Assembly: GCF_009729415.1 (NCBI RefSeq)
Contig: NZ_MPKW01000027.1
Span: 1 to 64,000, forward strand
Source: Mycolicibacterium sp. CBMA 234
GTDB lineage: Bacteria > Actinomycetota > Actinomycetes > Mycobacteriales > Mycobacteriaceae
DNA length: 64,000 bases
Direction of reading: 5' to 3'
A program made the translations under genes and the position numbers. The notes below the pieces were generated by a model. The model made no database searches. It had not been told where the DNA came from and saw only the letters and a program-made list of their open reading frames with translations. Positions within the stretch are counted from its first letter, which is position 1, and each line of letters starts with the position of its first letter. This document shows positions 51,829 through 59,818 of this stretch, piece by piece.

Positions 51829-53850
51829 TCAGCGGATAACGCTCATCAACGGAACGAAGTTGTCATTGAGGTACTCCGAAGCCAGGTAACCGCCTGGATC
51901 GGCCAATGCCGCTACGGTATTCGGGTCGTCCACGATGATCATTGACCCACGGAAGGCGGCCAACTGGTACGGGAGCCCTGATGCACCGCCGTTGCCGGCG
52001 GCCTTGTCGGTCCGCACGACAACCAATACGTCGCTGTGGACGACGTACAGATTCGCCAGGTCCGGCATCGAACGTGTTGATGCCTGGTCACTGGGTTGAC
52101 GTCGCAGGCTGGGGTCGTAATTCAGGCCGAGGGAACTGAGATAGTCCGCCGCGTTGGATGGTGTCAACGTCTGGGTGACGCCGTCGTCGGACACCCGGAT
52201 CAGTTGGACACTTTTCCCAGCAGCTTTCGGATTCTGATTCTTCAGGTCGGTCTGTTGCGAGGCCACCTGATTGATCAACTCACTGGCCTTATCGTCACGG
52301 CCGACGATCTTGCCGATCCATTTCAGCTGGGTCTGCCAGTTCCATGCTTGCCTGGTGTCTTTCGGCTGAGTCACGGTCGGGGCTATCGCCGTAAGCCGTT
52401 GGTACGTCGCGTCGTCGATGTCGCCGGTGGCGATGATGACGTCGGGTTTCGCCGACTGGATGGCACTGGTATCGATGAAACCGACAGTGTCCTTGACCGA
52501 CGGGCTTCCGGTGATCTTGGACTGCAGCCACGAGGGCAGTGTCGCGCCCGCGCCGGCGATTGCCACCGGCTGCAGGCCGAGCGACAGCACGGCATCGGCG
52601 TCACCTGGCCCTAGGGCAGCGATAGCCGTTGGGGCCTTGGTGATTTCGGTGGTGCCGTGCACGTGAGTGAACGACTGCGGCGTGTAGGCAGGCGTGCCAG
52701 GTTTACCAAACACCATGATCGAGGCGACGACCACGATGACAGTGACCACGGCGGCAACCCCGGCGCCGATAACCAACCGCCGTTTACGTCCACCGCTCTG
52801 CGGCGCGGCCGGAGGTCGGGGTCCCGACATCTGCGGTGGCATTGGTCCAGGCGGTGGGGCGGCCGGGTAGGGGCCGCTGAATTGCCCGCTCGGATAGGTC
52901 ATCACGCCGCCCGGCGGCGTTGGATGGTGTGGTGTCCAGGACTGCGGACCCGGTGGCGGCGGTAAGTGTCCCGGCGGGGCCTGCACAGGACCGACGCCCG
53001 CAACGGCGGCCGTTGCTGCTGCGGCGAATTCCCGTGCGGTCTGGTAGCGCGCGTTGGGGTCTTTCGCCATGCCGCGAGCGATCACTTCGTTCAGCGCCCA
53101 CGGCAAAGTAGGTACCCGATCGGTGATGCGTGGGATTTCACCCGTTACGTGTGCTGCCGCGATCGCGGCAATGCCGCCAGGCAGCCCCCCATACGGTGTC
53201 CGGCCCGTGAGCAGTACAAAGAGGCTGCAGGCCAATGAGTAGACGTCAGCGCGGGAATCCACCGGCAACCCACTGAGGGCCTCAGGTGGGGCATACGCGA
53301 TGGACGCCATCACCGAGCCGTCGGTGGTCAGGTGCGCGGCGTCGTCGAAGGCGCGAGCAATTCCGAAGTCTGCTAGGAAGACTCGCTCTTCGTCACCTGC
53401 GTCTTCGGGTTTGGCCAGCAGGAAGTTCGCGGGCTTGACGTCGCGGTGCATGATGCCGCGCCGGTGCGCGTAGTCCAGCGCCTTGGCAACTTCGGTCGTG
53501 ATTCGGGCCGCGCGCGCCGGAGACATCCGGCCGGATCGGACTTCCTGGTCGGCATCGGTACCGGCTACGTACTGCATGGCGATCCACAGCTGGCCGCCCT
53601 CGGTCTCTCCACGGGAGTAGACCGCCACGATGTTGGGGTGATCAAGCGTCGCGGCGACGTTGGCCTCGCGGAGGAAACGCTCGCGGAACTGACCGTCACC
53701 CTGGATGGAGGTGGTAAGGACTTTGAGGGCGTCGCTGCGCGGCAGCTGCGGGTTCTTGGCCTTGTAGACCACGCCCATGCCGCCGACGCCGAGGACGGAT
53801 TCGATGGTGTAGCCGGCGACGATGTCTCCGGGGTTGAACGTCGAGGTCAT
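51829..53850 (-). CDS. Receptor Ser/Thr kinase with iron-siderophore-binding-like outer domain
   Basis: A 673-residue protein. The kinase domain (about 12-280) has GVGGMGVVY, the ATP lysine Lys43, catalytic Asp137 in HRDVKPAN, DFG (161-163) and an activation loop with LTTDGS. A Pro-rich linker (about 290-355) and one membrane helix (about 359-381) follow. The outer domain (385-673) resembles periplasmic binding proteins of the FecB/TroA type: PTAIAALGPGDADAVLSLGL, VGFIDTSAIQSAKPDVIIAT and TYQRLTAIAPTVTQ, a mid helix KWIGKIVGRDDKASELI, then PNTVAALADPGGYLAS near the end. This suggests a kinase that senses a siderophore or similar ligand outside the cell. It follows the duplicated lipoproteins by 10 bases on the mycP1 strand. 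Confidence 0.88.
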   Translation of the reverse strand: MTSTFNPGDIVAGYTIESVLGVGGMGVVYKAKNPQLPRSDALKVLTTSIQGDGQFRERFLREANVAATLDHPNIVAVYSRGETEGGQLWIAMQYVAGTDADQEVRSGRMSPARAARITTEVAKALDYAHRRGIMHRDVKPANFLLAKPEDAGDEERVFLADFGIARAFDDAAHLTTDGSVMASIAYAPPEALSGLPVDSRADVYSLACSLFVLLTGRTPYGGLPGGIAAIAAAHVTGEIPRITDRVPTLPWALNEVIARGMAKDPNARYQTAREFAAAATAAVAGVGPVQAPPGHLPPPPGPQSWTPHHPTPPGGVMTYPSGQFSGPYPAAPPPGPMPPQMSGPRPPAAPQSGGRKRRLVIGAGVAAVVTVIVVVASIMVFGKPGTPAYTPQSFTHVHGTTEITKAPTAIAALGPGDADAVLSLGLQPVAIAGAGATLPSWLQSKITGSPSVKDTVGFIDTSAIQSAKPDVIIATGDIDDATYQRLTAIAPTVTQPKDTRQAWNWQTQLKWIGKIVGRDDKASELINQVASQQTDLKNQNPKAAGKSVQLIRVSDDGVTQTLTPSNAADYLSSLGLNYDPSLRRQPSDQASTRSMPDLANLYVVHSDVLVVVRTDKAAGNGGASGLPYQLAAFRGSMIIVDDPNTVAALADPGGYLASEYLNDNFVPLMSVIR

Positions 53851-53860
53851 TGTTGTCCGA

Positions 53861-55063
53861 TTATTTCGCGGTCAGCAGTAGGTATTGGGATGCCATGCGT
53901 TGTGTGGTGTCGAATGGCTGCAACGACTCAGCTGTGTATACCCACCGGTCCAGCGCTGCAGAGCACGCGTAGACCCGTGCGTTCACCTCAGCGTTGTTGA
54001 TTGCCTGGCACTTCGCCGCGGGTAGGCCGGGCACTGTGGGGCCGGGCTCGGTGGGATTCTTGGCGTCGGGCTCGGCGAATTTCTGCGCGAGCTGTGTCGC
54101 GGCGGCGGCATCTTTGGCCCGGTAGAGGGAGGTGCCGCGCACCGAAATGATGTCGACGCCAGCTGCCGTTAACTGCGCGGCCGATCGGAGTGGGTCGTCT
54201 TCATAATGAAGAAGGCCACGGGGTCCCCACAGCCCTTGATTGCCTCGATGCTCTTTGGTGGGCATGGTCCGCGGAAGGAGCCCGTCGGGATCGAGTTGCA
54301 CGGTGGCGAACTGTGCTGGATCTGTCGGGCGAAATCCGTCGATTCGACTTGCCTGGAGATCCAGCGACTTGGAGATGAATTGCGTGGCCGTGTCGACGTT
54401 TACGTCAGTCGATGCGTATTGGTACAGGACGTATGGACCGTGTGGCGTATAAGAGGCAACGGTGATCGTTCCATCCGCCTGGGTTGACTCGTGTGCCAGG
54501 GCCTCCGGATGCCCGGGAATCGATATTTGTTGATTGGGTGTGGCTCGATCTATGACTGGGGCCTGGGCCGCGAATTGGCTGGCGGCATCGTTGGCCAGGT
54601 CCGAAGTGGGGAAGCGCAGCACCAGAATCACCAATCCCTGCTGGTGATCTGCGCCGCGAACCGTTCCGCGGGTGGAGCCGAACCCGTTGATCAGCTGATG
54701 GTCTTTGGCGATCTGCTTCATCGGTCCTGGCTCGACGCTGCCCAGGCCTTCCGGATCAAGGATTACGCCTGTGGTGGTCACGCCGAGGTTGATCAACGTG
54801 GAGTCGACTTCCCATGGTCCGACGACGAACTCGCCGAGACGTTCCGCGTCGATGAGCCGTCCGCTTTCGGGGCCCGGTTTGAGCGCAGGTCCCGGCTTGG
54901 GTGCGGTCGGGTAGTTGCCTGGGTTCAGCAGGCTGACGATGGCGTCGCCCTGCTTGAACGACGGGTCCTTTTGCGCGTCACCTGAGGTGACGTTGGAGCA
55001 GCCGGCCAGGAGTGACGCGGCAGCGATCGCTGCGGTCAACCTGGTGATTAACATGCGCCCCAT
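53861..55063 (-). CDS. Envelope lipoprotein, duplicate copy A
   Basis: A 400-residue lipoprotein (lipobox LLAGC) of a mycobacterial family I believe is catalogued as DUF7373, from memory. Visible family-like parts: VSLLNPGNYPTAPKPGPAL, ERLGEFVVGPWEVD, HQLINGFGSTRGTVRGAD, TKEHRGNQGLWGPRGLLHY and the end LQPFDTTQRMASQYLLLTAK. Function unknown; it acts outside the membrane. The ATG at 55063 follows AAGGGGAG. A second ATG 9 bases on is possible. Clearly a tandem duplicate of copy B; the kinase gene follows after 10 bases. Confidence 0.82.
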   Translation of the reverse strand: MGRMLITRLTAAIAAASLLAGCSNVTSGDAQKDPSFKQGDAIVSLLNPGNYPTAPKPGPALKPGPESGRLIDAERLGEFVVGPWEVDSTLINLGVTTTGVILDPEGLGSVEPGPMKQIAKDHQLINGFGSTRGTVRGADHQQGLVILVLRFPTSDLANDAASQFAAQAPVIDRATPNQQISIPGHPEALAHESTQADGTITVASYTPHGPYVLYQYASTDVNVDTATQFISKSLDLQASRIDGFRPTDPAQFATVQLDPDGLLPRTMPTKEHRGNQGLWGPRGLLHYEDDPLRSAAQLTAAGVDIISVRGTSLYRAKDAAAATQLAQKFAEPDAKNPTEPGPTVPGLPAAKCQAINNAEVNARVYACSAALDRWVYTAESLQPFDTTQRMASQYLLLTAK

Positions 55064-55151
55064 AATCTCCCCTTGTCCACGCGCGGTACGGCGCAGTGGC
55101 TTCTCCGCGCACTGTACGCACCCGAGCGTCGGAGTGCGCCAGCCGACAACG

Positions 55152-55241
55152 CTACTGCGCAGAGGGAGGCGCTCCGGCGGTGATTTCGGCTGCCAATTCG
55201 TTGAGCTGTTCGCGATCGGCATTGGTCTGACTGGTCGAGGC
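55152..55241 (-). pseudogene. espL 3' remnant left by tandem duplication
   Basis: Thirty codons in the espL frame read NADREQLNELAAEITAGAPP then SAQ and a stop, matching the end of intact espL (DADRERLNELVAEITAGAPP, TAQ). No start or upstream half exists; the piece begins right after the copy B lipoprotein stop. It marks where the duplicated unit was joined. Confidence 0.88.
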
Positions 55242-55245
55242 TCAA

Positions 55246-56442
55246 TTATTTCGCGGTCAGCAGTAGATATTGGGATGCCATGCGTTGTGTGGCGTCGAAT
55301 GGCTGCAACGACTCAGCCGCGTATACCCACCGGTCGAGCGCCGCAGAGCACGAGTAGATCCGCGCTTTCACCTCAGCGTTGTTGGTTGCCTGGCATTTCG
55401 CCGAGGGTAGGCCGGGCACGGTGGGGCCCGGCTCGGTGGGGTTCTTGGCGTCGGGTTCGGCGAATTTCTGCGCGAGCTGTACTGCTGCGGCGGCGTCTTT
55501 GGCTCGGTAGAGGTAGGTGCCGCGCACTGAAATAACGTCTACTCCAGCTGCCGTCAACAGCGGGGCCGATTGGAGGGGGTCGTCTTTGAAATGAAGAATG
55601 CCGCGGGGTCCCCACAAGCCCTGATTGCCGATATGTTCCTTTGTGGGAACTGTCTCCCGGAGGATTCCCTCGGGATCGAATTGCATGGTGGCAAACTGGC
55701 TCGGATCGGTGGGCTTGAAGCCGTCGATCCTGCCTGCCTGTAGGTCGAATGTCTTGGCTGCCAATTGCATTGAAGCGTCGGCGGTGTCCTGGGTGGTGGC
55801 GTACTCGGTGATTACATACGGGCCGTGTGCGGAGATTATTACCGAGGCGAACGTTCCGTCCGAGGACGTAAATTGGAACGCGCGCGCTTCAGGATGGCCC
55901 GGAACCGGCACGTCCGGTTTCGCTGAAGGGTCGTGGATAGACGGGTGTTGCGCATAGAACTCCGCCGCTGCGGCGGAAGCTTGGTCGGGATTAGGAAAAC
56001 GCAGGACCACATTCTGGAGACCGCGATTTTGGTCGGCGCCGCGGGCCGTACCGCGGGCGGATCCGAACCCGTTGATGAACTGATGGTTTTTCGCTACTTG
56101 GTCCAACTGTGGCGACAGGACCGAAACGACGCTGAGCAACAGTCCGGTTGAGGTGACATCGAGCTCGAGCAATTGCGGGTCAACCTCCCATGGCCCGACG
56201 ACGAATTCGCCCATGCGTTCGCCGTCGATGATCCGTCCGGTCTCGGCCTCTTGCTTGAGCGCAGGCCCCGGCTTGGGTGACGTCGGGTAGTTGCCTGGGT
56301 TCAGCAGGCTGACGATGGCGTCGCCTTGCTTGAATGACGGGTCCTTTTGCGCGTCACCGGAGGTGACGGTGGAGCAACCGGCCAGGAGTGACGCCGCAGC
56401 GATTGCTGCAGCCAGCCTGGTGATCAACCTACCGCTCCCCAT
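55246..56442 (-). CDS. Envelope lipoprotein, duplicate copy B
   Basis: A 398-residue lipoprotein (lipobox LLAGC), paralogous to copy A. Nearly identical parts are SGDAQKDPSFKQGDAIVSLL, GNQGLWGPRGILHFKDDP, RAKDAAAAVQLAQKFAEP and the last 30 residues. The middle (about 110-200) differs much more, for example HPSIHDPSAKPDVPVPGHPE against the copy A counterpart. Both copies look intact, so divergence may reflect different ligands. The ATG at 56442 follows a GGGGAG and an adjacent ATG. It lies 88 bases after espL on the same strand. Confidence 0.82.
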   Translation of the reverse strand: MGSGRLITRLAAAIAAASLLAGCSTVTSGDAQKDPSFKQGDAIVSLLNPGNYPTSPKPGPALKQEAETGRIIDGERMGEFVVGPWEVDPQLLELDVTSTGLLLSVVSVLSPQLDQVAKNHQFINGFGSARGTARGADQNRGLQNVVLRFPNPDQASAAAAEFYAQHPSIHDPSAKPDVPVPGHPEARAFQFTSSDGTFASVIISAHGPYVITEYATTQDTADASMQLAAKTFDLQAGRIDGFKPTDPSQFATMQFDPEGILRETVPTKEHIGNQGLWGPRGILHFKDDPLQSAPLLTAAGVDVISVRGTYLYRAKDAAAAVQLAQKFAEPDAKNPTEPGPTVPGLPSAKCQATNNAEVKARIYSCSAALDRWVYAAESLQPFDATQRMASQYLLLTAK

Positions 56443-56530
56443 CATCTCCCCTTGTTCACGCGCGGTACGGCGCAGTGGCTTCTCCACGCACCGGACGCAC
56501 TCAGGCATCGGAATGTGCCAGCCGACAACG

Positions 56531-56869
56531 CTACTGCGCAGTGGGGGGCGCCCCGGCGGTGATCTCGGCGACCAACTCGTTGAGCCGTTCGCGATCGGCA
56601 TCGATCGACTGGGTGGCCTTTGCAGTCGCGTTGCCCAAGGCTTCGTTGATCCGCGCCTCGACGGTGTCTGCGCCGAGGCGTAGCAGGCCGTCTTCGATGA
56701 ACAGATCGGTCAGCCAATGGTGCCCGTTGAGGGTGACCTCGACGGTCTTGCCCTCGTCGGTCGCGGTGAAGGTCTCAGTGTTCATCTTGGCGAGCTGCGC
56801 GTCCATCACCGATTGCAGGCGCTGCGCCTGTTGGAGAACCGCAGCGACTTCTGGGTGCATCTCCATCAC
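56531..56869 (-). CDS. espL: ESX-1 associated protein EspL (YbaB/EbfC-like)
   Basis: A 112-residue protein. ETFTATDEGKTVEVTLNGHH, WLTDLFIEDGLLRLGADTVE and ARINEALGNA match EspL of M. tuberculosis, which has the YbaB/EbfC nucleoid-protein fold. EspL stabilises other ESX-1 proteins and is linked to substrate levels. Its start overlaps the espB stop (ATGA). Its 3' end has been copied into the gap behind the next lipoprotein gene. Confidence 0.92.
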   Translation of the reverse strand: MMEMHPEVAAVLQQAQRLQSVMDAQLAKMNTETFTATDEGKTVEVTLNGHHWLTDLFIEDGLLRLGADTVEARINEALGNATAKATQSIDADRERLNELVAEITAGAPPTAQ

Positions 56870-58419
56870 TTGGTTTCCTTCTTGTCGTCAATCTTGGTGC
56901 GACGCCGGTGCCCGATCACGCCGTCGGTGAAGGCGCGGTCCTCCTTGTACAGGACCTCGTCAGGCGACAGATTTGCGTTGCGCTTCTTTTCTTTCCCGCC
57001 CTCGCGGTTGCCGCCGTGGCCGCCGCCACCCATGCCGCCGCCCATGCCTCCGCCGCCACCGACGGGCGCGCGGCCCGCAGCCTGGCTGGCGCCGCCTGCT
57101 TCGGCGCCGCCTGCGCCGCCGATTGCAGGTGCGGTGGCCGCGGGCTGCATGGGCTGACCGCCCAGTCCGCCACCGCCGCCGCCACCGGCCGATCCCCCGC
57201 CCGCGCCGCCGGCAGACGCCGGGCTCAGGCCCGGGCCGTCGGGGAGCTTCGGCATCTCCGGCTTTTCGCCCAGGCCGGACGGCGCGCCGCCACCACTCGG
57301 CGATCCGCCGCTGGGTGAACCGCCGGACGGTGAGCCACCGGAAGGTGAACCGCCAGAGGGCGACCCACCACCCTCAGGCTTCTGGGATCCCGCGCTGGCG
57401 GGGCTGGTGCTCGGCATTTCCGGCGTCGACGGTTTCTCGGGGCTTGGGGTGCCCCCGTCTCCTGTCGACTGGTTGCCGCCGGTGCCAGTGCCGTTACCGT
57501 CCTTTTTGTGCGCGACGTCGCCGGGCTTCACGGCGGGCCACGCGTCCTTCCCGAAGTCCTGCAACGGTGGCGTGAAGAGGGAACTAATCGTTGCCTGTTG
57601 CGCGTATTTCTTGCGCACTGTGTCGGATTGCTCTTGCTTGGTGGCGTGGCCGGTGAAGAAGTCGAAAGCAGCCTGCCCCGCCGTTGCGAGCACGCTGGCG
57701 TTTTCGTAATCCTGCACATCCTGCATGTTGGGGTGCTCGGGCCGCCTGCCGCCGTGGATCGAGGACAGCTCTTGGGCTTGGCCGGCCAGGGTGCTCGCCG
57801 CGAAGCCGATCACCTCCAGCCACGTCGCGTAGTTCTTCAGCGCGTCTTCCGCCGCCCGGGCAGCGTCGCCTTCCCACTCGACGCCGGCCATGTTGAACTT
57901 TCCGTTCAGCGCGCTCAGTTGCGTTGCCACTGCATTCATTTGCGTGGCGAACGTGCCCAACGAGGCCCCCTGGTCGCCGCCGTTGATCTGCGCAGCGGCT
58001 ACCTCCCAGTCCATGTCGGGATTACTCGGTTGGTATGTCCTGGATTCGAGCGGGTCGAATATCCAGAGCTCGCTCCCGGCCGGGACTTCCATCTCGGGGG
58101 GCAGGTTGGGGGTGATCGGCGCACCCCCGCCTGCGCCCAGTGCGGTGGCGTCGATGCCGGATTTACCGGCGGCGTCGGCCGCGTCATAAGCGGCAGCGGC
58201 TGCCTGCAGGCAGGCGGCCAGTCGACGATTCTGGTTTCTCCCTGCCTTGAGTGCGGCGTTGAGTGCCTTCAGGTTGTCTTTGAGAAAGCCCGTGGCGTCT
58301 TGCGCGATCGTCAACTCACACGGCGGATTGGGCGCTTCCGGCAGCGTCGGCAGGTCCACGTCGACCTCGGTGGCCTTGGTTCTCAGCGTCTCTGAAGAGA
58401 CCTTCAGTGTTTCAGGCAT
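56866..58419 (-). CDS. espB: ESX-1 secreted substrate EspB
   Basis: A 517-residue secreted protein. The N-terminal PE/PPE-like helical domain (about 1-290) has GDQGASLGTFATQMN, a WEG turn (about 180) and a possible YxxxD (YDAAD). The C-terminal part is Gly/Pro/Ser-rich and ends in a conserved tail: VLYKEDRAFTDGVIGHRRR, as in EspB. In M. tuberculosis EspB is cut by MycP1 and forms rings outside the cell. Here a five-fold SPSGG repeat extends the linker. It follows eccE1 by 13 bases. Confidence 0.93.
   Translation of the reverse strand: MPETLKVSSETLRTKATEVDVDLPTLPEAPNPPCELTIAQDATGFLKDNLKALNAALKAGRNQNRRLAACLQAAAAAYDAADAAGKSGIDATALGAGGGAPITPNLPPEMEVPAGSELWIFDPLESRTYQPSNPDMDWEVAAAQINGGDQGASLGTFATQMNAVATQLSALNGKFNMAGVEWEGDAARAAEDALKNYATWLEVIGFAASTLAGQAQELSSIHGGRRPEHPNMQDVQDYENASVLATAGQAAFDFFTGHATKQEQSDTVRKKYAQQATISSLFTPPLQDFGKDAWPAVKPGDVAHKKDGNGTGTGGNQSTGDGGTPSPEKPSTPEMPSTSPASAGSQKPEGGGSPSGGSPSGGSPSGGSPSGGSPSGGGAPSGLGEKPEMPKLPDGPGLSPASAGGAGGGSAGGGGGGGLGGQPMQPAATAPAIGGAGGAEAGGASQAAGRAPVGGGGGMGGGMGGGGHGGNREGGKEKKRNANLSPDEVLYKEDRAFTDGVIGHRRRTKIDDKKETK
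57289..57363 (-). repeat. Five 15-bp repeats coding SPSGG in EspB
   Basis: Five consecutive 15-base units each code Ser-Pro-Ser-Gly-Gly in the disordered part of EspB. The codons differ between units, so the repeat is old and probably kept for its protein sequence rather than being a fresh slippage. Confidence 0.85.
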
Positions 58420-58432
58420 CTACCTGCTCCCC

Positions 58433-59818
58433 CTACTTCTCCAGCGCCATCTGGAATCGACTCTCCTCGCGCGGGTTGATCAGCTGGATGGGCAGCTGAC
58501 GGTGCCGCGGAGTGTCGATAAAGTTGTGGCGCAGGAGAATTCGCGAAATTCCCGGATGCGGACCGAGGTAGGTGGTCGCATTCGGCCACGCCACCTTGGG
58601 GACATTCCCGATCCGGGCGTTGATGAACGCCGCGAATTCCTTGAATTGCGGTGCCAATGTGACGACGGCCCCCGCCGCCGCCGAGCGCACCACGAACTGC
58701 GTGAACAGATGCGCGTCACCCAGGTTGATCGTGGCATCGACGTTGTCGAACGGCATGTATACCGGGTAGCGGTCCGAGGTCTCCCCCACCAGCACGCCGG
58801 CGGACCCGATCGGCAGCTCGTAGTGCCGGTCGGTGATCGGGCTCAGCCCCTCCAACGCCGCGCGCTGCCCGCCGAACAGGCAGGAGAACCCGCGAGGCGT
58901 GGTCGGGGTTGCCAAGGTCGTCAGCAGCACCGTTGCGGTCGGTGCCTCACCCGGCTTGACCCGGACCCGGGTGATCGTGTGGTCGGCCCGGGCCGACCAC
59001 CACATGTTGGGGCCGCCCGGTGCGGAGTAGGCCGCGGTAAATGTGCTGCGGCCCTTGATGGTTGACCAGGTCTCGTGTTCGAAGCTGATCGCGGTGGCGC
59101 GGTCGAACTCGTCGAAGCTACGGGCACAGCGGGCGTCGATGCCGTGGCTGGCCAGTTGGTCGGCGATGCGGGTCGTCGTCGCGACCAGGTAGCTGGCCAG
59201 GCCGGACACCCCGGTGCCGCGGCGCATGGCCGAGCGACGGGTCTCATCGGGATTGGCGCGCAACACAATCCAGGTCCGACGGCTGGCCGGCGCCGCGTAC
59301 GGACCGACAACCTGTTCGTACAGCGCGACGACGCTCGACGGCGCCGTCTTGCCGACCCGGTAGCCGGCCGAGACGATGTCGGCCTCCAGCTCGGGAGCGT
59401 GCGCGGTGAGCAGCTGCTCCACCAGCCGGGTGTCCAGGTTGTCGTCAGTGAACGCTTCGCCGTTGACGATGACCGTCGGGGTGAACGACCGCGGCACGAG
59501 CTCGACCAGTGACACCAGGTGGTCGCCAAGCCAACGCACGGCCACATGATCACCGGGCATCACCGTCGCTCCGACGGCCGGCTCCGACGGTGCTGGTGGG
59601 GCCACCTTGTGCCGGCGTCGCCAGGCGAACAGTACGGCGATCCAGCCCGTCACCCGCCGACCACGAATGGCCAGGACGGAGAACAGTGCGATCAAAACAC
59701 CGAGCGTGATCCCCAGCCAAAGCAGCCGAAAATGCATGCACGCCAGCACAACTGCCGGCACCAGCGTCGCCGCCCACAGCAGGTGCCCCGTGGTGAAGCG
59801 GAACCCGAAGTGCCTCAT
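58433..59818 (-). CDS. eccE1: ESX-1 membrane component EccE1
   Basis: A 461-residue protein, the usual EccE1 length. Two N-terminal membrane helices (about 10-50) precede a cytosolic/peripheral domain with GDHVAVRWLGDHLVSLVELV, TPTVIVNGEAFTDDNLD and the C-terminal FIDTPRHRQLPIQLINPREE. EccE sits on the outside of the EccBCD core and stabilises the hexamer. It overlaps mycP1 by 4 bases (ATGA). Confidence 0.94.
   Translation of the reverse strand: MRHFGFRFTTGHLLWAATLVPAVVLACMHFRLLWLGITLGVLIALFSVLAIRGRRVTGWIAVLFAWRRRHKVAPPAPSEPAVGATVMPGDHVAVRWLGDHLVSLVELVPRSFTPTVIVNGEAFTDDNLDTRLVEQLLTAHAPELEADIVSAGYRVGKTAPSSVVALYEQVVGPYAAPASRRTWIVLRANPDETRRSAMRRGTGVSGLASYLVATTTRIADQLASHGIDARCARSFDEFDRATAISFEHETWSTIKGRSTFTAAYSAPGGPNMWWSARADHTITRVRVKPGEAPTATVLLTTLATPTTPRGFSCLFGGQRAALEGLSPITDRHYELPIGSAGVLVGETSDRYPVYMPFDNVDATINLGDAHLFTQFVVRSAAAGAVVTLAPQFKEFAAFINARIGNVPKVAWPNATTYLGPHPGISRILLRHNFIDTPRHRQLPIQLINPREESRFQMALEK

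Larger units (their letters stand above)
53861..56620 (-). repeat. Tandem duplication of espL end plus lipoprotein gene
   Basis: Two direct copies with a period of about 1.38 kb: unit B is the 3' end of espL (from about 56620), spacer and copy B; unit A is the espL remnant, spacer and copy A. The spacers also match (for example CGCGGTACGGCGCAGTGGCT in both). Ends: espL stop codons at 56531 and 55152. Confidence 0.88.

Noticed and set aside
55048..55245. A 65-codon open frame from a TTG just after copy B lipoprotein
   Set aside because: It reads the espL remnant and spacer in the wrong frame; the espL frame gives the recognisable sequence.
57000..57470. Gly/Pro/Ser-rich stretch as a PE_PGRS or separate gene
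   Set aside because: It is continuous with the EspB helical domain and the conserved EspB tail.
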